Source: Rhodococcus jostii NBRC 16295 (GTDB lineage Bacteria; Actinomycetota; Actinomycetes; Mycobacteriales; Mycobacteriaceae). From it: DNA of 48,671 bases. Positions 17,929 through 27,600 of this stretch are shown here, in pieces. The notes beneath the pieces are model-generated. The model was given only the letters and a program-made list of their open reading frames with translations, searched no databases and was not told the DNA's origin. The stretch covers positions 1 to 48,671 of the forward strand of contig NZ_BCWY01000070.1 of NCBI RefSeq assembly GCF_001894825.1, given 5' to 3'. Numbering within the stretch: the first letter of the stretch is position 1; each line of letters opens with the position of its first letter. The position numbers were made by a program, and so were the translations under genes.

Positions 17929-18918
17929 TTGACCGCCATTCGCGCAGTGCCCCATCCTTCGGAGAGTGGACTTCCCGCCTTGAAACCGACGGACCTTGCA
18001 GATCCAGCGCTTTGGGCGCCTAAACCCGTTCAGATCATCGACGCAGCGACATCCCACCTCGGGCTGCGCTACGCGATTGCACCCGGTTGGCGACCATTGA
18101 CACTGGACCTACATCTTCCTCTCCGCTCCAACGGTCCGACACCAGTTGTCGTGTACGCCCACGGAGGAGGATTTTCCGGTGGTATCAAGGAAATGGGCCC
18201 GTGGTCGAAACTGCCCAGCCAGGGAATCGCAGTAGCCACGATCGACTACCGCCTTACGGGTGAGGTCTGTTACCCCGAACCCATTGAAGACGTTCTGGCG
18301 GCAATTCGCTGGATCCGAGCAAACGCCGAAACCTACAACTTGCGCAGCGACCAAATAGCTGGTTGGGGCAGCTCGGCTGGGGGCTATCTAATGGCCCGAG
18401 CTGCACTCTGCGACGACATCTCTCCCGGCCGTCCGATCGGAGATCACGTCAATCACACGGCACGGCTGTCGGCTGTAGTGTTGCACTATCCGGTCACGGA
18501 CTTCGCAACTCTGGTCGGCGACACCATCCAACCGACTGCAAGCGCACACAACGATGCGATCGACGTCATCTCACGATTCTTTGGCGCACCCATGAGCGCA
18601 AGCGAGGACATCCTCGCCGGCGCCTCCGTTCCCAGCGCGGCTCGGCGGGCATCTCACCTGCCACCGACCCACCTCAGCCATGGCGACGCCGACCAACGCT
18701 GCGGACTGCGGCAGAGCACACGACTACACGAGACCATTCTCGCCGAGGGCGGCAGCTCCCTCATGAACATCGTGGCCGGTGCGAACCACGCGGATCCTGT
18801 CTTCAGCACGCCGCCGGTCGTCGAATCAGCGGTCAAGTTCCTGCACTCGGTGTGGGAACAGAACACTCCGATCTCGTCGACAACACCTAGTCCGTCCAAA
18901 GACCGACCTGGTCAATGA
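17929..18918 (+). CDS. Alpha/beta hydrolase, hormone-sensitive-lipase type
   Basis: A 329-residue esterase or acyl hydrolase. The HSL-family oxyanion segment HGGGF is at residues 78-82. The nucleophile elbow is G147-S-S-A-G151, giving Ser149 in the GWGSSAGG context. The likely acid is in HGDADQRCGL and the catalytic His in GANHADPVF, both in the usual C-terminal order. The start is a TTG with GGAGGAG immediately upstream, the only well-supported start. No signal peptide is visible, so it is probably cytoplasmic. In this operon it may hydrolyse an ester or lactone made from the ring-cleavage route, or release the substrate from an ester. Confidence 0.9.
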   Translation: MTAIRAVPHPSESGLPALKPTDLADPALWAPKPVQIIDAATSHLGLRYAIAPGWRPLTLDLHLPLRSNGPTPVVVYAHGGGFSGGIKEMGPWSKLPSQGIAVATIDYRLTGEVCYPEPIEDVLAAIRWIRANAETYNLRSDQIAGWGSSAGGYLMARAALCDDISPGRPIGDHVNHTARLSAVVLHYPVTDFATLVGDTIQPTASAHNDAIDVISRFFGAPMSASEDILAGASVPSAARRASHLPPTHLSHGDADQRCGLRQSTRLHETILAEGGSSLMNIVAGANHADPVFSTPPVVESAVKFLHSVWEQNTPISSTTPSPSKDRPGQ

Positions 18919-19083
18919 CTATCCAGGCACGAACGTCCCGAACAATCCGGCACCGAGGCAAGCGGGAGTGCTCGACACCGCCACCGCGCCGCTAGCCGAC
19001 CATCCATGAGTTTCCGATCGCATTATCCCATCCGGCAGGCCGATATGCCCACGCCGGCAACCGACGACTCGAGAGAGAGATCC

Positions 19084-19623
19084 ATGTCCGAGAATGATCC
19101 GTTCGCGGGATTGCCACAAGTCCCGAGCTTTACTGTGACCAGCAAGGATATCGTGGAGGGACAGCCACTTCCGCTTGCGCAGCTGTCCGGCATCTTCGGA
19201 ATCCCAGGCGGCCAGGACATTTCACCGCAGCTGTCATGGACCGGTGCACCAGACGAAACGAAGAGCTATGCCGTGACGGTATACGACCCAGACGCGCCAA
19301 CCGGTTCCGGCTTCTGGCACTGGGCGGTGACAGATATTCCCGCCTCGGTCACCGAACTGGCCACCGACGCAGGAAACGGTACCGGCGATCTCCTACCTTC
19401 GGGCTCGATTCAGATCCCCAATGACGCGCGAGCAGCACGATTCATTGGCGGCGCTCCTCCGGCCGGACACGGACCGCATCGCTACTTCATCGTCATCCAT
19501 GCCCTGGACGTAGAGTCAATCGGCGTCGACCCGAGCACGTCGCCCGCGTTCCTCGGATTCAACATCGCCAACCACATCCTCGGGCGTGCGGTGCTGACCG
19601 CAACCGCCGAGACGAAGGGCTAA
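19084..19623 (+). CDS. YbhB/YbcL (PEBP-like) family protein
   Basis: A 179-residue protein of the bacterial phosphatidylethanolamine-binding protein superfamily. The diagnostic segments are SPQLSWTGAPDETKSYAVTVYDPDAPTGSGFWHWAVTDIP (residues about 45-84) and GPHRYFIVIHALD (about 140). The family has a conserved anion-binding pocket but no agreed enzymatic role. I chose the ATG at 19084; an upstream reading to 19006 has no better ribosome site. It is sandwiched between a hydrolase and the FAH-family gene in the same direction, so it is likely part of the catabolic unit, perhaps as a small-molecule binder. That role is speculative. Confidence 0.88.
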   Translation: MSENDPFAGLPQVPSFTVTSKDIVEGQPLPLAQLSGIFGIPGGQDISPQLSWTGAPDETKSYAVTVYDPDAPTGSGFWHWAVTDIPASVTELATDAGNGTGDLLPSGSIQIPNDARAARFIGGAPPAGHGPHRYFIVIHALDVESIGVDPSTSPAFLGFNIANHILGRAVLTATAETKG

Positions 19624-19811
19624 GGTCGACTCCGGCGATCCGGCTCCGGAACAATCCTTTTCAGCCGGTTGCTCACAGCGCACCCAAGCGCCCCAACCTG
19701 CCAACCACGGTTCCAAACGTCTTGCTCCATTTTCCCTGATCGACGAGCATGCGGGTCAACAAGCGTTTGCTTTTCCGCACCCCAGCGATCTCCCACTCAC
19801 AGGAACATTGA

Positions 19812-20672
19812 ATGCGCCTCGCCAACTTGAACGGACGCGCCCACCTACTGAAACCAGAGGGCGCAATAGACATCGCCAAGGCCAGCAACTCTGAGTTCGG
19901 TCCCGATCCAATGGACCTCTTCACCCGGTGGCCAGAGTTCTGCGCCTGGGCGGAGCGTGTAGATCCCACGGGTCCGACCAGCCCCTACCGAACCGAAGAT
20001 CTCCAGGCGCCGGTACCCCGTCCAAGTCAGGTCTTCGCCATCGGCCTCAACTACGCCGACCACGCCACCGAGACCGGTCTCCACGCCGCACCAGGCGTTC
20101 CCTCGGTATTTACAAAGTTCACCAGTTCCCTGATCGGGCCCACCGGAGAGATCACTCTCTCTGGACCGTCCGTTGACTGGGAAGTGGAAATGGTCGTCGT
20201 TATCAGTCACGAAGCACGAAATGTTGCGGCCACGAACGCGTGGCAGCACGTCGCCGGCGTGACCGTCGGTCAGGACTTCAGCGACCGCGACGTGCAAATG
20301 AGCGGGACGTCGCCGCAGTTCTCGCTCGGCAAGAGCTACCCAGGTTTCGGCCCGACCGGACCCGAGTTGGTCACCGTCAACGAACTCACGTTGGACACTC
20401 CGCTACGCCTTCAATGCTGGGTCAACGATGACCTAGTCCAGGACGGCAACACAGGACAAATGCTCCTCCCCGTTCCGGCCCTCATCGAGACTATCTCCTC
20501 AATTTGCACCCTCTACCCTGGCGATCTGATCTTCACCGGCACTCCAGCCGGAGTCGGCATGGGTCGAACCCCCGCCCGCTACCTAGCTTCCGGCGATACA
20601 GTCCGCACCCGCATCGAAGGTATCGGTGAAATGGTCCACACGTTTACCAGCACACGCGAAGGCGTTGGCTGA
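19812..20672 (+). CDS. Fumarylacetoacetate hydrolase-family protein
   Basis: A 286-residue FAH-superfamily enzyme. Members hydrolyse or decarboxylate acylpyruvates made after aromatic ring cleavage, such as fumarylpyruvate in the gentisate route. The catalytic domain runs from about residue 75 (VFAIGLNYADHATETG), with the metal-ligand pattern WEVEMVVVIS (E-x-E) and DFSDRD, then TGTPAGVGMGR near the end. The ATG at 19812 follows CACAGGAAC. It is the last gene of the catabolic run and probably completes ring breakdown to pyruvate plus an acid. Substrate cannot be named from sequence. Confidence 0.92.
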   Translation: MRLANLNGRAHLLKPEGAIDIAKASNSEFGPDPMDLFTRWPEFCAWAERVDPTGPTSPYRTEDLQAPVPRPSQVFAIGLNYADHATETGLHAAPGVPSVFTKFTSSLIGPTGEITLSGPSVDWEVEMVVVISHEARNVAATNAWQHVAGVTVGQDFSDRDVQMSGTSPQFSLGKSYPGFGPTGPELVTVNELTLDTPLRLQCWVNDDLVQDGNTGQMLLPVPALIETISSICTLYPGDLIFTGTPAGVGMGRTPARYLASGDTVRTRIEGIGEMVHTFTSTREGVG

Positions 20673-20865
20673 TTCTTAGTGCCCTGAGGACCGGTGCCGC
20701 GCACCTTCCAAATCCCTCATCTATCGGTCCCGCGGATACTTGACGCGATCCGTGTGACCGATAGATTCGGCCTACAACGACGACCGCCCGACTTAGTCGC
20801 TTGAATGAGCTACACGCCAGCATTTGTGCGGCGACCTTCGGACTTTCGTCACCTTATTGTCTCGC

Positions 20866-20903
20866 CTATCCGCCCCGCCGCCAAGTTCCGACGGGGCGGA
20901 TAG
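20866..20903 (+). terminator. Strong hairpin after the catabolic operon
   Basis: CTATCCGCCCCG (20866-20877) pairs perfectly with CGGGGCGGATAG (20892-20903) across a 14-nt loop, a 12-bp GC-rich stem. It lies about 190 bp beyond the FAH stop codon and before whiB. No T tract follows. The rest of 20673-21205 has no supported gene. Confidence 0.6.
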
Positions 20904-21205
20904 CGATTCACACATTAGCTTCGCGATGCGCTCCTGCTAGCCTTCCCCGCATTCGGCGGCCAAGGACCTCCCGTGCCTCGCTGTCCCCGTGCGAAAGTCT
21001 TGATCAGACATCCACAATCCCGGATACGAAGGGTCAACCACACCTCGCATCGGAATCGTTCATTCAAGCGGGTTGCCGTTCGAGCGGCGATGTCCGGGAT
21101 ACTTTTGAGTGCAATGACAGCGTTCTGATTCGATCACTTGGAACGCCAGACACGGCCGAACTCGATCGCTCAATTCAATGACAAACTCTTTAGCAATTGG
21201 TCCAC

Positions 21206-21502
21206 ATGACACCAATCACCTCTACTGAGGTCCGCGACGCGAAGGCGTTACGTCCGCTCACCGACGTATGGGCGTGGCAGCTCAAAGCACAATGCCGTCA
21301 ACTTGGAACAGACCTCTTCTTCCCTCGTGAGGGAGAAGGACATGGCGAACGAATCCGCCGGGAGCGAAGCGCGAAGCAAATCTGCGCCGACTGCCCTGTC
21401 CGTGCGGAGTGCCGCACCCACGCTCTGTCTTTTCGCGAATACCATGGTGTTTGGGGTGGGACCTCCGAACGGGATCGCCGGGACAAGGGATCCCCCAGCT
21501 AG
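21206..21502 (+). CDS. WhiB-family iron-sulfur regulator
   Basis: A 98-residue actinobacterial WhiB-like protein. The four cluster ligands are Cys30, Cys60, Cys63 and Cys69 (the last three in ICADCPVRAEC), and the turn GVWGG is followed by a basic C terminus (SERDRRDK) for DNA contact. Such proteins bind a 4Fe-4S cluster and act through the primary sigma factor. The ATG at 21206 is preferred to a TTG at 21197. It stands alone, between the catabolic operon and decayed IS sequence. Plasmid- or island-borne WhiB copies of this size are common, and the target is not evident. Confidence 0.9.
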   Translation: MTPITSTEVRDAKALRPLTDVWAWQLKAQCRQLGTDLFFPREGEGHGERIRRERSAKQICADCPVRAECRTHALSFREYHGVWGGTSERDRRDKGSPS

Positions 21503-21879
21503 CTGGTGCGGGTCATGACGTGTGTGGCCACCGCGGCGGAGTGTCTCCGTGACGGGGCGGGGCTTACCCGACGGCAAGATGAGAAGAACCACCAGACTCG
21601 TCTGCGTCGAAGAAGGACCCGTCAATTACCCACACAAAGCCCGTTCCCCTGCGAGCCGCCGCCTCGTCGAACGCTGCCACACCAGACGGTATCGCGATGC
21701 CGAGATGGTGACCTCCCGTGGGTGCACATCGAAGTAAGTGAGCCGAGGGCGCGAGTCTGGCCAGCTCGGACTCGACGATCGTTCCTCGATACCACGCCAT
21801 AAACCGACTGCTGCCAGCGCTCAACGACGAAAAGGAATAGTTCGCTATCATATTCGCGCATCGACCGCGAGTATTCTTC

Positions 21880-22030
21880 ACCATCCGTGCCGTCGGGTCG
21901 GATTCAGTGGTTGGTGACCGACAGCGGCAACTGCTACCGATCAGCAGACTTCGAAGAAGTACTTCTCGGTGCCGGACACCGACGGATGGCCAACTCGACA
22001 CCCGCGTTGATGGCCCCATCTTCAACGACC
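21880..22030 (+). pseudogene. Short IS481-type transposase fragment
   Basis: One frame reads RIQWLVTDSGNCYRSADFEEVL, recognisable as the second-Asp region of an IS481-type transposase, but with no flanking catalytic domain. It is a small fragment in a stretch (21503-22737) that holds no intact gene. Confidence 0.5.
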
Positions 22031-22110
22031 CATGCAGGGTCTCCCTCCGGGCCTGACCATGCTAGTCGAGCTCGGCGAAGTACGAGAAAGGACTGCGGTG
22101 ATGGCGGCTC

Positions 22111-22490
22111 TTACACCGCATAGCGAGCGCATGCGCCGAGGGCAGCAGACTGTCTGGGCGATCGTGCACCTGCGCTCGGTGCGATCCGACAGATCGGTGC
22201 GACGCCAAACTTATTGCGGTGATCGGCGACGAAACGGCAGATCACTTCCGTCGCCGGTAAGTACACCCGCGCCGGAGACGGCGTTGTGGCCTTGAGCATT
22301 TCGCCGGTCTTGTCCAGTCCGGCGTTCTTCCGCCACGATGGCTCGACACCGACACTGCCGGCATCCACCCCATCGCTGTATACAGCATCATCTGCTCGGC
22401 GATTGTGCAGATCGTCTCGCCACCACGGTTGCTCGCGCACCAGACGCACGGCTCGATTCCCACCCGACTGGAGATACAGCCGCGATAAGA
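22111..22490 (-). pseudogene. IS3-family transposase remnant (orfA/orfB junction)
   Basis: On the minus strand the end of orfA (WRKNAGLDKTGEMLKAT) runs into the start of orfB (VICRFVADHRNKFGVAPICR), which is the usual IS3 orfB N terminus. Frameshifts separate the pieces and the DDE domain is absent. A nearby frame carries ETICTIAEQM, also orfA-like. It is one of several IS fragments in 21503-22737. Confidence 0.62.
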
Positions 22491-22737
22491 ATCACGTTCC
22501 CGACAAAGAAGGTGACATCATACTTTTGCATCTGGAGACAAGTCGCAGAAGTCGCGGATTTCGGCTGGCTTCCGAGCTCCCGCAGTTACGGCATTGACGT
22601 TGTCGGCGTTGATGCTTCGGGAGGTCCGAGCACGTCAACGCCAACAACGTCTATGTCTTTTTCACCACGGCTGTTGGCGCCGTCAAGGGCAGGATCGCGT
22701 ACTGGATGTGGGCCTGCAGGGTCGTGGTGTCCTGCTA

Positions 22738-24090
22738 TTACGAAACGCTGACTGTCGCGATGTCCGGGTCGGTATCCAGTTGCTGCCGCTGGGCAGTTCC
22801 ACCACCCTGCCGACGGTGAGACCGATGCAACAGGTTGATCAGGGTTGCAAGGATCAGCGTCAGCACTGACATGGCAATCACGACCAGATGGAACGCGGCT
22901 GCGTAGGCGCTACTTGCCCCGTCCCATCCTGCCGCCGCACGGTGCGCGTCGGTCGAATTGTCGATTCCAGCAACCAACAGCGCGGTCATGAACGCGGCAT
23001 ACGCTGCGACGACGACAGCTTCGCTGCCCAGTCGTAGGAAGTTAAGCACTCCTGCTGCGGCACCGCTCTTGTTCGTCGGCACGGCCGCCAACGCTTCCGC
23101 ATCGATCAGCCCCAAGGGAAGACCGAATCCAAATCCGAGAAGGAGCATGGGTAGGACAAGTAGTTGCACAGGACGTTCGGGCCCGAGAACGAGAAGGCCG
23201 AGATCGCCGACCACCAGTGCTGCCATTGCGACATTGAAAATGATCATCGGCGTGATCGACTGAACTCGGTGAACGAGCATCGAGGCGAGGGCGGGTGCGA
23301 TCAGTACCGGCACAGTCAGAGGCAACATGAGCAGACCTGCGCGGCCTGCGTCCATTCCCGAGACCGCACTGAGAGCTACCGGGAGGTAGGTCAAGATCGG
23401 CACGTACCCGAGTGCGACAGCAACTGGAACCAAGGCTATGGACAGGAAGTACCTGTTGCGCAGGGGGGAAAAGTCGATCGCCTTCCCACGTTCACGCGCG
23501 ACTGACGCGGCGTCTGCCGGAAGAACGACGCTGGCAATGACCGCCGTGATAGAAATGACACCGGCGGTGGCGAAGACTCCTCGCCATCCCACAAGGGCCA
23601 CGAGACCCCCTGAGATGGTGGGTCCAGTCGCCAAGCCGAGGCCCACAACGGTACCGAGTAGCGCAAATGCTTTGGCCCGCTTTGCTCCCGAGTGTGTAGT
23701 GGACAGCAACGCGGTTCCACCAGTCACGATTGCCGCTCCGCCAACTCCCGCGAGCAAGCGACCTGCGTCCAAGATCAGCAAGTGTGACGCAAGTACACTT
23801 AGAGCCGACCCGACCAGGCTAATCAGCGCACCGAGCGCGAAGGTACGTTTATATCCGACCCGATCGGCCACAGCACCCCAGATAAGGGTGAAAAGCGCGA
23901 ACGGGATGTTGAACCCATTGACGACCCATTGCAGAGCGGCTGGGGAATCGCCGAGCTCAGCCGCGATAGCCGGTAGCGCAATGGCTGTGCCGGAGATGCT
24001 GATAGGCATTACGAAGACTGCGAGTAGGACAACAGGTGTCACGATCGAGGTTGACCGATTTCCGCTTACATGCTGAGCATTGTTAGACAT
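22738..24090 (-). CDS. MFS drug-efflux-type transporter (DHA2-like)
   Basis: A 450-residue polytopic membrane protein with an estimated 12-14 hydrophobic segments. The N terminus includes GTAIALPAIAAELGDSPAALQWVVNGF, typical of DHA2 drug/proton antiporters, and the loop motif GAVADRVGYKRTF. GPTISGGLVALVGWRGVF resembles antiporter motif C. The ATG at 24090 follows AGGAGAGGG. One of two near-identical operators lies 14 bp upstream of the start codon, next to the ribosome site. The divergent ArsR-type repressor gene therefore very likely controls it. The exported compound may be the substrate of the luciferase-like enzyme encoded downstream of the repressor. Confidence 0.92.
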   Translation of the reverse strand: MSNNAQHVSGNRSTSIVTPVVLLAVFVMPISISGTAIALPAIAAELGDSPAALQWVVNGFNIPFALFTLIWGAVADRVGYKRTFALGALISLVGSALSVLASHLLILDAGRLLAGVGGAAIVTGGTALLSTTHSGAKRAKAFALLGTVVGLGLATGPTISGGLVALVGWRGVFATAGVISITAVIASVVLPADAASVARERGKAIDFSPLRNRYFLSIALVPVAVALGYVPILTYLPVALSAVSGMDAGRAGLLMLPLTVPVLIAPALASMLVHRVQSITPMIIFNVAMAALVVGDLGLLVLGPERPVQLLVLPMLLLGFGFGLPLGLIDAEALAAVPTNKSGAAAGVLNFLRLGSEAVVVAAYAAFMTALLVAGIDNSTDAHRAAAGWDGASSAYAAAFHLVVIAMSVLTLILATLINLLHRSHRRQGGGTAQRQQLDTDPDIATVSVS

Positions 24091-24103
24091 TCACCCTCTC
24101 CTA

Positions 24104-24125
24104 AGGTATGACGTAAGTCGTACCT
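24104..24125. promoter_or_regulatory. Operator O1 for the ArsR-type repressor
   Basis: A 22-bp imperfect palindrome, AGGTATGAC at one end and AGTCGTACCT at the other, close to the MFS start. It matches O2 (24146-24167) at 20 of 22 positions. Their centres are 42 bp apart, about four helical turns, so both face the same side of the helix. Confidence 0.75.
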
Positions 24126-24145
24126 CGAGAGTGAACCAGGCGAAG

Positions 24146-24167
24146 AGGTATGATGCAAGTCGTACCT
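24146..24167. promoter_or_regulatory. Operator O2 for the ArsR-type repressor
   Basis: The second 22-bp palindrome, AGGTATGAT and AGTCGTACCT around a short centre, ends 10 bp before the arsR-type start codon. It would allow autoregulation. It differs from O1 at two positions near the centre. Confidence 0.75.
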
Positions 24168-24177
24168 TCGGAGAGAG

Positions 24178-24492
24178 ATGAGGACCATGCACCCAGCGAC
24201 CGCAGACCTCGAACTCGGCACCGTGCTCAGCGCCCTGTCCGACGGACACCGACGACGTGTCATCGTCGAACTCGCGCGTCTTCCAGTGGACGCCGAGCGA
24301 ACGTGTCAGTCGTTCGGGATGCCACTGGCGAAACAGACTGTGACGCATCACTTCAAGATTCTCCGCAACGCCGGCCTGATCAAAGAGGTTGACTATGGCA
24401 ACCGAAAAGCGATCTCACTGCGGAAGCACGACATCGACCAACGATTTCCAGGCCTGCTGGACGTCCTGGTCGCAGGAGCCGACACCGACTAG
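24178..24492 (+). CDS. ArsR/SmtB-fold transcriptional repressor
   Basis: A 104-residue winged-helix protein. The core is TVLSALSDGHRRRVIVELA, then KQTVTHHFKILRNAGLIKEVDYGNRKAISLR, the recognition helix and wing. It has only one Cys (RTCQSFG), so the classical metal-binding CxxC is absent and an organic ligand is more likely. The ATG follows GGAGAGAG; a second ATG 9 bp later is possible. The divergent MFS gene and the downstream luciferase-like gene are its likely targets. It shares strong similarity with the orphan at 39822-40175 (RFPGLLD near the C terminus in both). Confidence 0.9.
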   Translation: MRTMHPATADLELGTVLSALSDGHRRRVIVELARLPVDAERTCQSFGMPLAKQTVTHHFKILRNAGLIKEVDYGNRKAISLRKHDIDQRFPGLLDVLVAGADTD

Positions 24493-24572
24493 CCAGCCCG
24501 ACCACCGCCAGAGTTTATAGACGAACTATCGCAGCGCACCTAACGAGGTGCGCCCAGAGTTGGAGAGCAGTA

Positions 24573-25613
24573 ATGAAGAAGAGAATTGGATTCCTGTCGT
24601 TTGGCCACTATCAGCCCGCCCGCGGCTCTCGTACAACGACCGCACAGGAGGCGCTGCTCCAGTCGATCGAGCTGGCAGTCGCCGCAGAGGAGATAGGGAT
24701 TGATGGCGCCTACGTGCGTGTGCACCACTTTGCACCACAGTTTGCCGGCCCCTTCCCTCTGCTTGCCGCCATGGCTGCCCGCACCAGGCGCATTGAGCTT
24801 GGAACGGGAATCATCGATATGCGTTACGAGAACCCGCTCTCCATGGCCGAGCAGGCCGCAGCAGCCGACCTGATCAGCTCCGGTCGGCTCCAACTAGGTA
24901 TCAGCCGAGGCTCACAGGAACCAGCGCTGCGGGGCTACGAGTCCTTCGGATTCATTCCACCCGAAGGGTCAACAGACGCTGACATGGCACGGTCGCACAC
25001 GGAATTGTTTCGTACAGCGATTGCGGGACAGCCCGTCACGATGTCAGACCCCAAGACTTCGGGAGTCTCGCGAGGGCTGGCGATCGAACCGCAATCCCCC
25101 GGTCTCGCCGACCGCATCTGGTGGGGCTCGGCGACACGGGCAACTGCAGTGTGGACAGCGCAGCAGGGCATGAACTTGATGAGCAGTACGCTTCTCAGCG
25201 AGGACACCGGCATTCCGTTCGACGAACTGCAGGCTGAGCAGATCCATGTCTACCGACAGACATGGAAAGACGTCGGCCACACACATGAGCCCCGAATCTC
25301 CGTCAGTCGCAGCGTCTTACCCATCACAACGGATGAGGACCGCCTGTACTTCGGTGGACGCACCGAGGACACACAGGACCAGGTCGGCGTCCTCAACGGA
25401 CTGAGATCCCGCTTCGGCAAAACCTATGTCGGGGAACCCGACAGAATTGCCGAGCAGCTTGCCGCTGACGCGGCGGTACGGTCGGCCGATACGGTGCTGC
25501 TGACGGTACCCAACCAACTCGGTGTTGACTACAACGCTCGCCTTCTACAAACTGTGGCCAATTACATCGCTCCGGCCCTGGGGTGGGAACCGAACCTCGC
25601 CTACGCGCCGTAA
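24573..25613 (+). CDS. Luciferase-like (LLM class) flavin-dependent oxidoreductase
   Basis: A 346-residue TIM-barrel flavoprotein of the bacterial luciferase superfamily. Typical parts are the N-terminal GFLSFGHYQPARG, TRRIELGTGIIDMRYENPLSMAEQAAAADLISSGRLQLGISRGS (about residues 70-113) and GEPDRIAEQLAADAAV near the end. It probably uses reduced flavin from a separate reductase; none is visible nearby. GGAGAGCAG precedes the ATG. It follows the ArsR-type gene by 80 bp, so co-transcription is likely. Together with the MFS exporter this looks like an inducible defence or modification response to a small organic compound. Substrate unknown. Confidence 0.9.
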   Translation: MKKRIGFLSFGHYQPARGSRTTTAQEALLQSIELAVAAEEIGIDGAYVRVHHFAPQFAGPFPLLAAMAARTRRIELGTGIIDMRYENPLSMAEQAAAADLISSGRLQLGISRGSQEPALRGYESFGFIPPEGSTDADMARSHTELFRTAIAGQPVTMSDPKTSGVSRGLAIEPQSPGLADRIWWGSATRATAVWTAQQGMNLMSSTLLSEDTGIPFDELQAEQIHVYRQTWKDVGHTHEPRISVSRSVLPITTDEDRLYFGGRTEDTQDQVGVLNGLRSRFGKTYVGEPDRIAEQLAADAAVRSADTVLLTVPNQLGVDYNARLLQTVANYIAPALGWEPNLAYAP

Positions 25614-26106
25614 TACCCCACAAGTCAGGCCCCGCGAAGGCTATCGAACGCGACCGGCCATGGACACCCAAATCGCACACCAGCATGAACGCGTCACGGT
25701 GTCGAGGTCTACCTCGTTGCCGAGGCAGTTTCGGTGTTCTGCCTCAGCAAAACAGCACGTCCGAAGTCGTTCGGCAAGCAGTAGTCAGGGTGCCGAAGTC
25801 CAGCGAATTTCACCGCCTGACCAGCAGCCCGGTACTGCGCTTTTGAAGCCGCTAGCGTCATGACGCAACTACCAACCTGACTGTGCCACTTCTGGGCATT
25901 GTGGTTTTGTCGAGCGTACGACTGCGGGCGATAGTGTCGTCGATCATCACACGAGACGATCGCCAGCCAGTAGACGGTGGAAGTGGTGTTCCTCGCCGAC
26001 GACCGACACTGATCACCCGTCGAACGGGATCAGGCAGATACTCGGGACGGGGCGAGTTGGACAGTATGAGGGTACTGGCGGGGGCCACTCCACATGTGAA
26101 CGTAGG
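25614..26106. other. Intergenic, no gene supported
   Basis: Open frames of up to 95 codons overlap on opposite strands without ribosome sites or recognisable domains. It separates the luciferase-like gene from the decayed IS110 block. No clear repeat or IS end was found. Confidence 0.45.
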
Positions 26107-27600
26107 TTGCCGACAGGAAACGGGTCCTGGCCGGTAGAGCCACAAGATGCGCGAGGCCCCAGCAATGAATCATTGCGTACGAGCGTCGGATTGGATGTAC
26201 ACGCACGATCGGTCGTCGCGTGCGGCCTCGACGGGCGGACCGGTGAGCTGCTCGAGAGCCGATTGACGCCCGATCATCGCGACATACTCAAGTGGATCCG
26301 GTCGTTGCCGGATCCGGTGAAGGCGACGTACGAGGCCGGGCCCACCGGGTTCGGGCTGGCCCGTTTCCTGAACACGGTCGGCATCGAGTGTCTGGTGGCG
26401 GCACCCTCGAAGCTGCAGCGCCCGTCCGGAGATCGGGTCAAGACCGACGCGCGAAATGCACGGCTCTGGCGAGATTGCTGTACCTCGATCAGATCAACCC
26501 GGTCACGGTCCCGAGCGTGGCACAGAAGGCCGCCCGGGATCTGGTGCGCGCCCGTGAGGACGTGCGCCGAGATCTGATGGCGGCCCGGCACAGGCTGTCG
26601 AAACTTCGGCTGAGGCAAGGGAGCGTCTAGTACGGCGTGGACGAGTGCACGACACCTGGCTGCGCAGCCAGCATTTCGATGAGCCCGATCTGCAGTTGGC
26701 CTACGAGACCGCGTACGACACCACGCTCGCCGCCCTCGGCCGACGCGACCGTTTGGATGCCGCGATCACCCGGATGGCCGCCGACAGCGCCTACACCCCG
26801 GTGGTGACCCGGCTCGGGTGCCTGCGGGAGTGTCCACGTTGACCGCGTTCGGGCTGGCGGTCGAGATCGGGGACTGGCACCGGCTGACCGGCCGCTCGAT
26901 CGGCGCCACCTGGGACTGGTGCCCACCGAGTCGCCCTCGGGCGCCTCCCGCTCGGGCCGGCGCGGTGTGGCTGGCGAAGGTGGTCGAGCGTGGCATGTGC
27001 CCGCCGTCGCTGGTGCAGCCGACCGAGATCCGCCGGCTACGCGACCTCACCCGCTACCGCCGTGCCCTGGTGCAGGACCGCACCCGCCAGCAGCAACGGG
27101 TCGAAAAGCTACTCGAAGTTCCCCAGATCAAGATCTCGTCGGTGCTCTCGGACCTGCACGGCGTATCCAGGCGGGCGATGATGCAAGCCCTGATCGCCAG
27201 AGAGCGGGATCCGCGGACGCTGGCCCGGATGGCCAAGAGCGGTGCGCGGAAGAAGACCGACCAACTCGAAGAGGCGCTGCCCGGATTCTTCACCGACCAC
27301 CACGCGACGATTCTGAAGATGATGCTCGACAACAGCGACCAGATCGGCGCCCAGAGAACCGCACGCGACGCGCTGATCGCGGACGCGATCAGCCCTTCTC
27401 CCGACACGCGACCCGCCTCGCTGATCGTCTGCACGTAGGGCGTGCGTGCACGTCCACCTGCATCGTCGGCGTCAAACACCGTTGCCGCCGCCAAGTTGAT
27501 CTCCGAGACCGGGATCGACATGACCCGATTCCGGTCCTCCGCGCATCTGGTGTCGTGGGCGAAGTTCTGCCCGCAGACCCACCAGTCGGCCGGCAAGTCC
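26107..27600 (+). pseudogene. Chimeric IS110-family transposase remnants
   Basis: Two different IS110-type transposases appear joined. The first starts in frame 1 with SVGLDVHARSVVACGLDGRTG and DPVKATYEAGPTGFGLARFL, the DEDD N-terminal domain. It shifts frame after KTDARNA into LARLLYLDQINPVTVPSVAQ, shifts again at about 26645, and reaches STLTAFGLAVEIGDWHRLTGRS near 26870. From about 26960 a different IS110 middle region follows in one frame (LVQPTEIRRLRDLTRYRRAL, KISSVLSDLHGVSRRAMMQAL), then ISETGIDMTRFRSSAHLVSWAKFCPQ past a stop at 27436. No part is intact. A 309-codon frame on the opposite strand is antisense noise. Confidence 0.8.
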
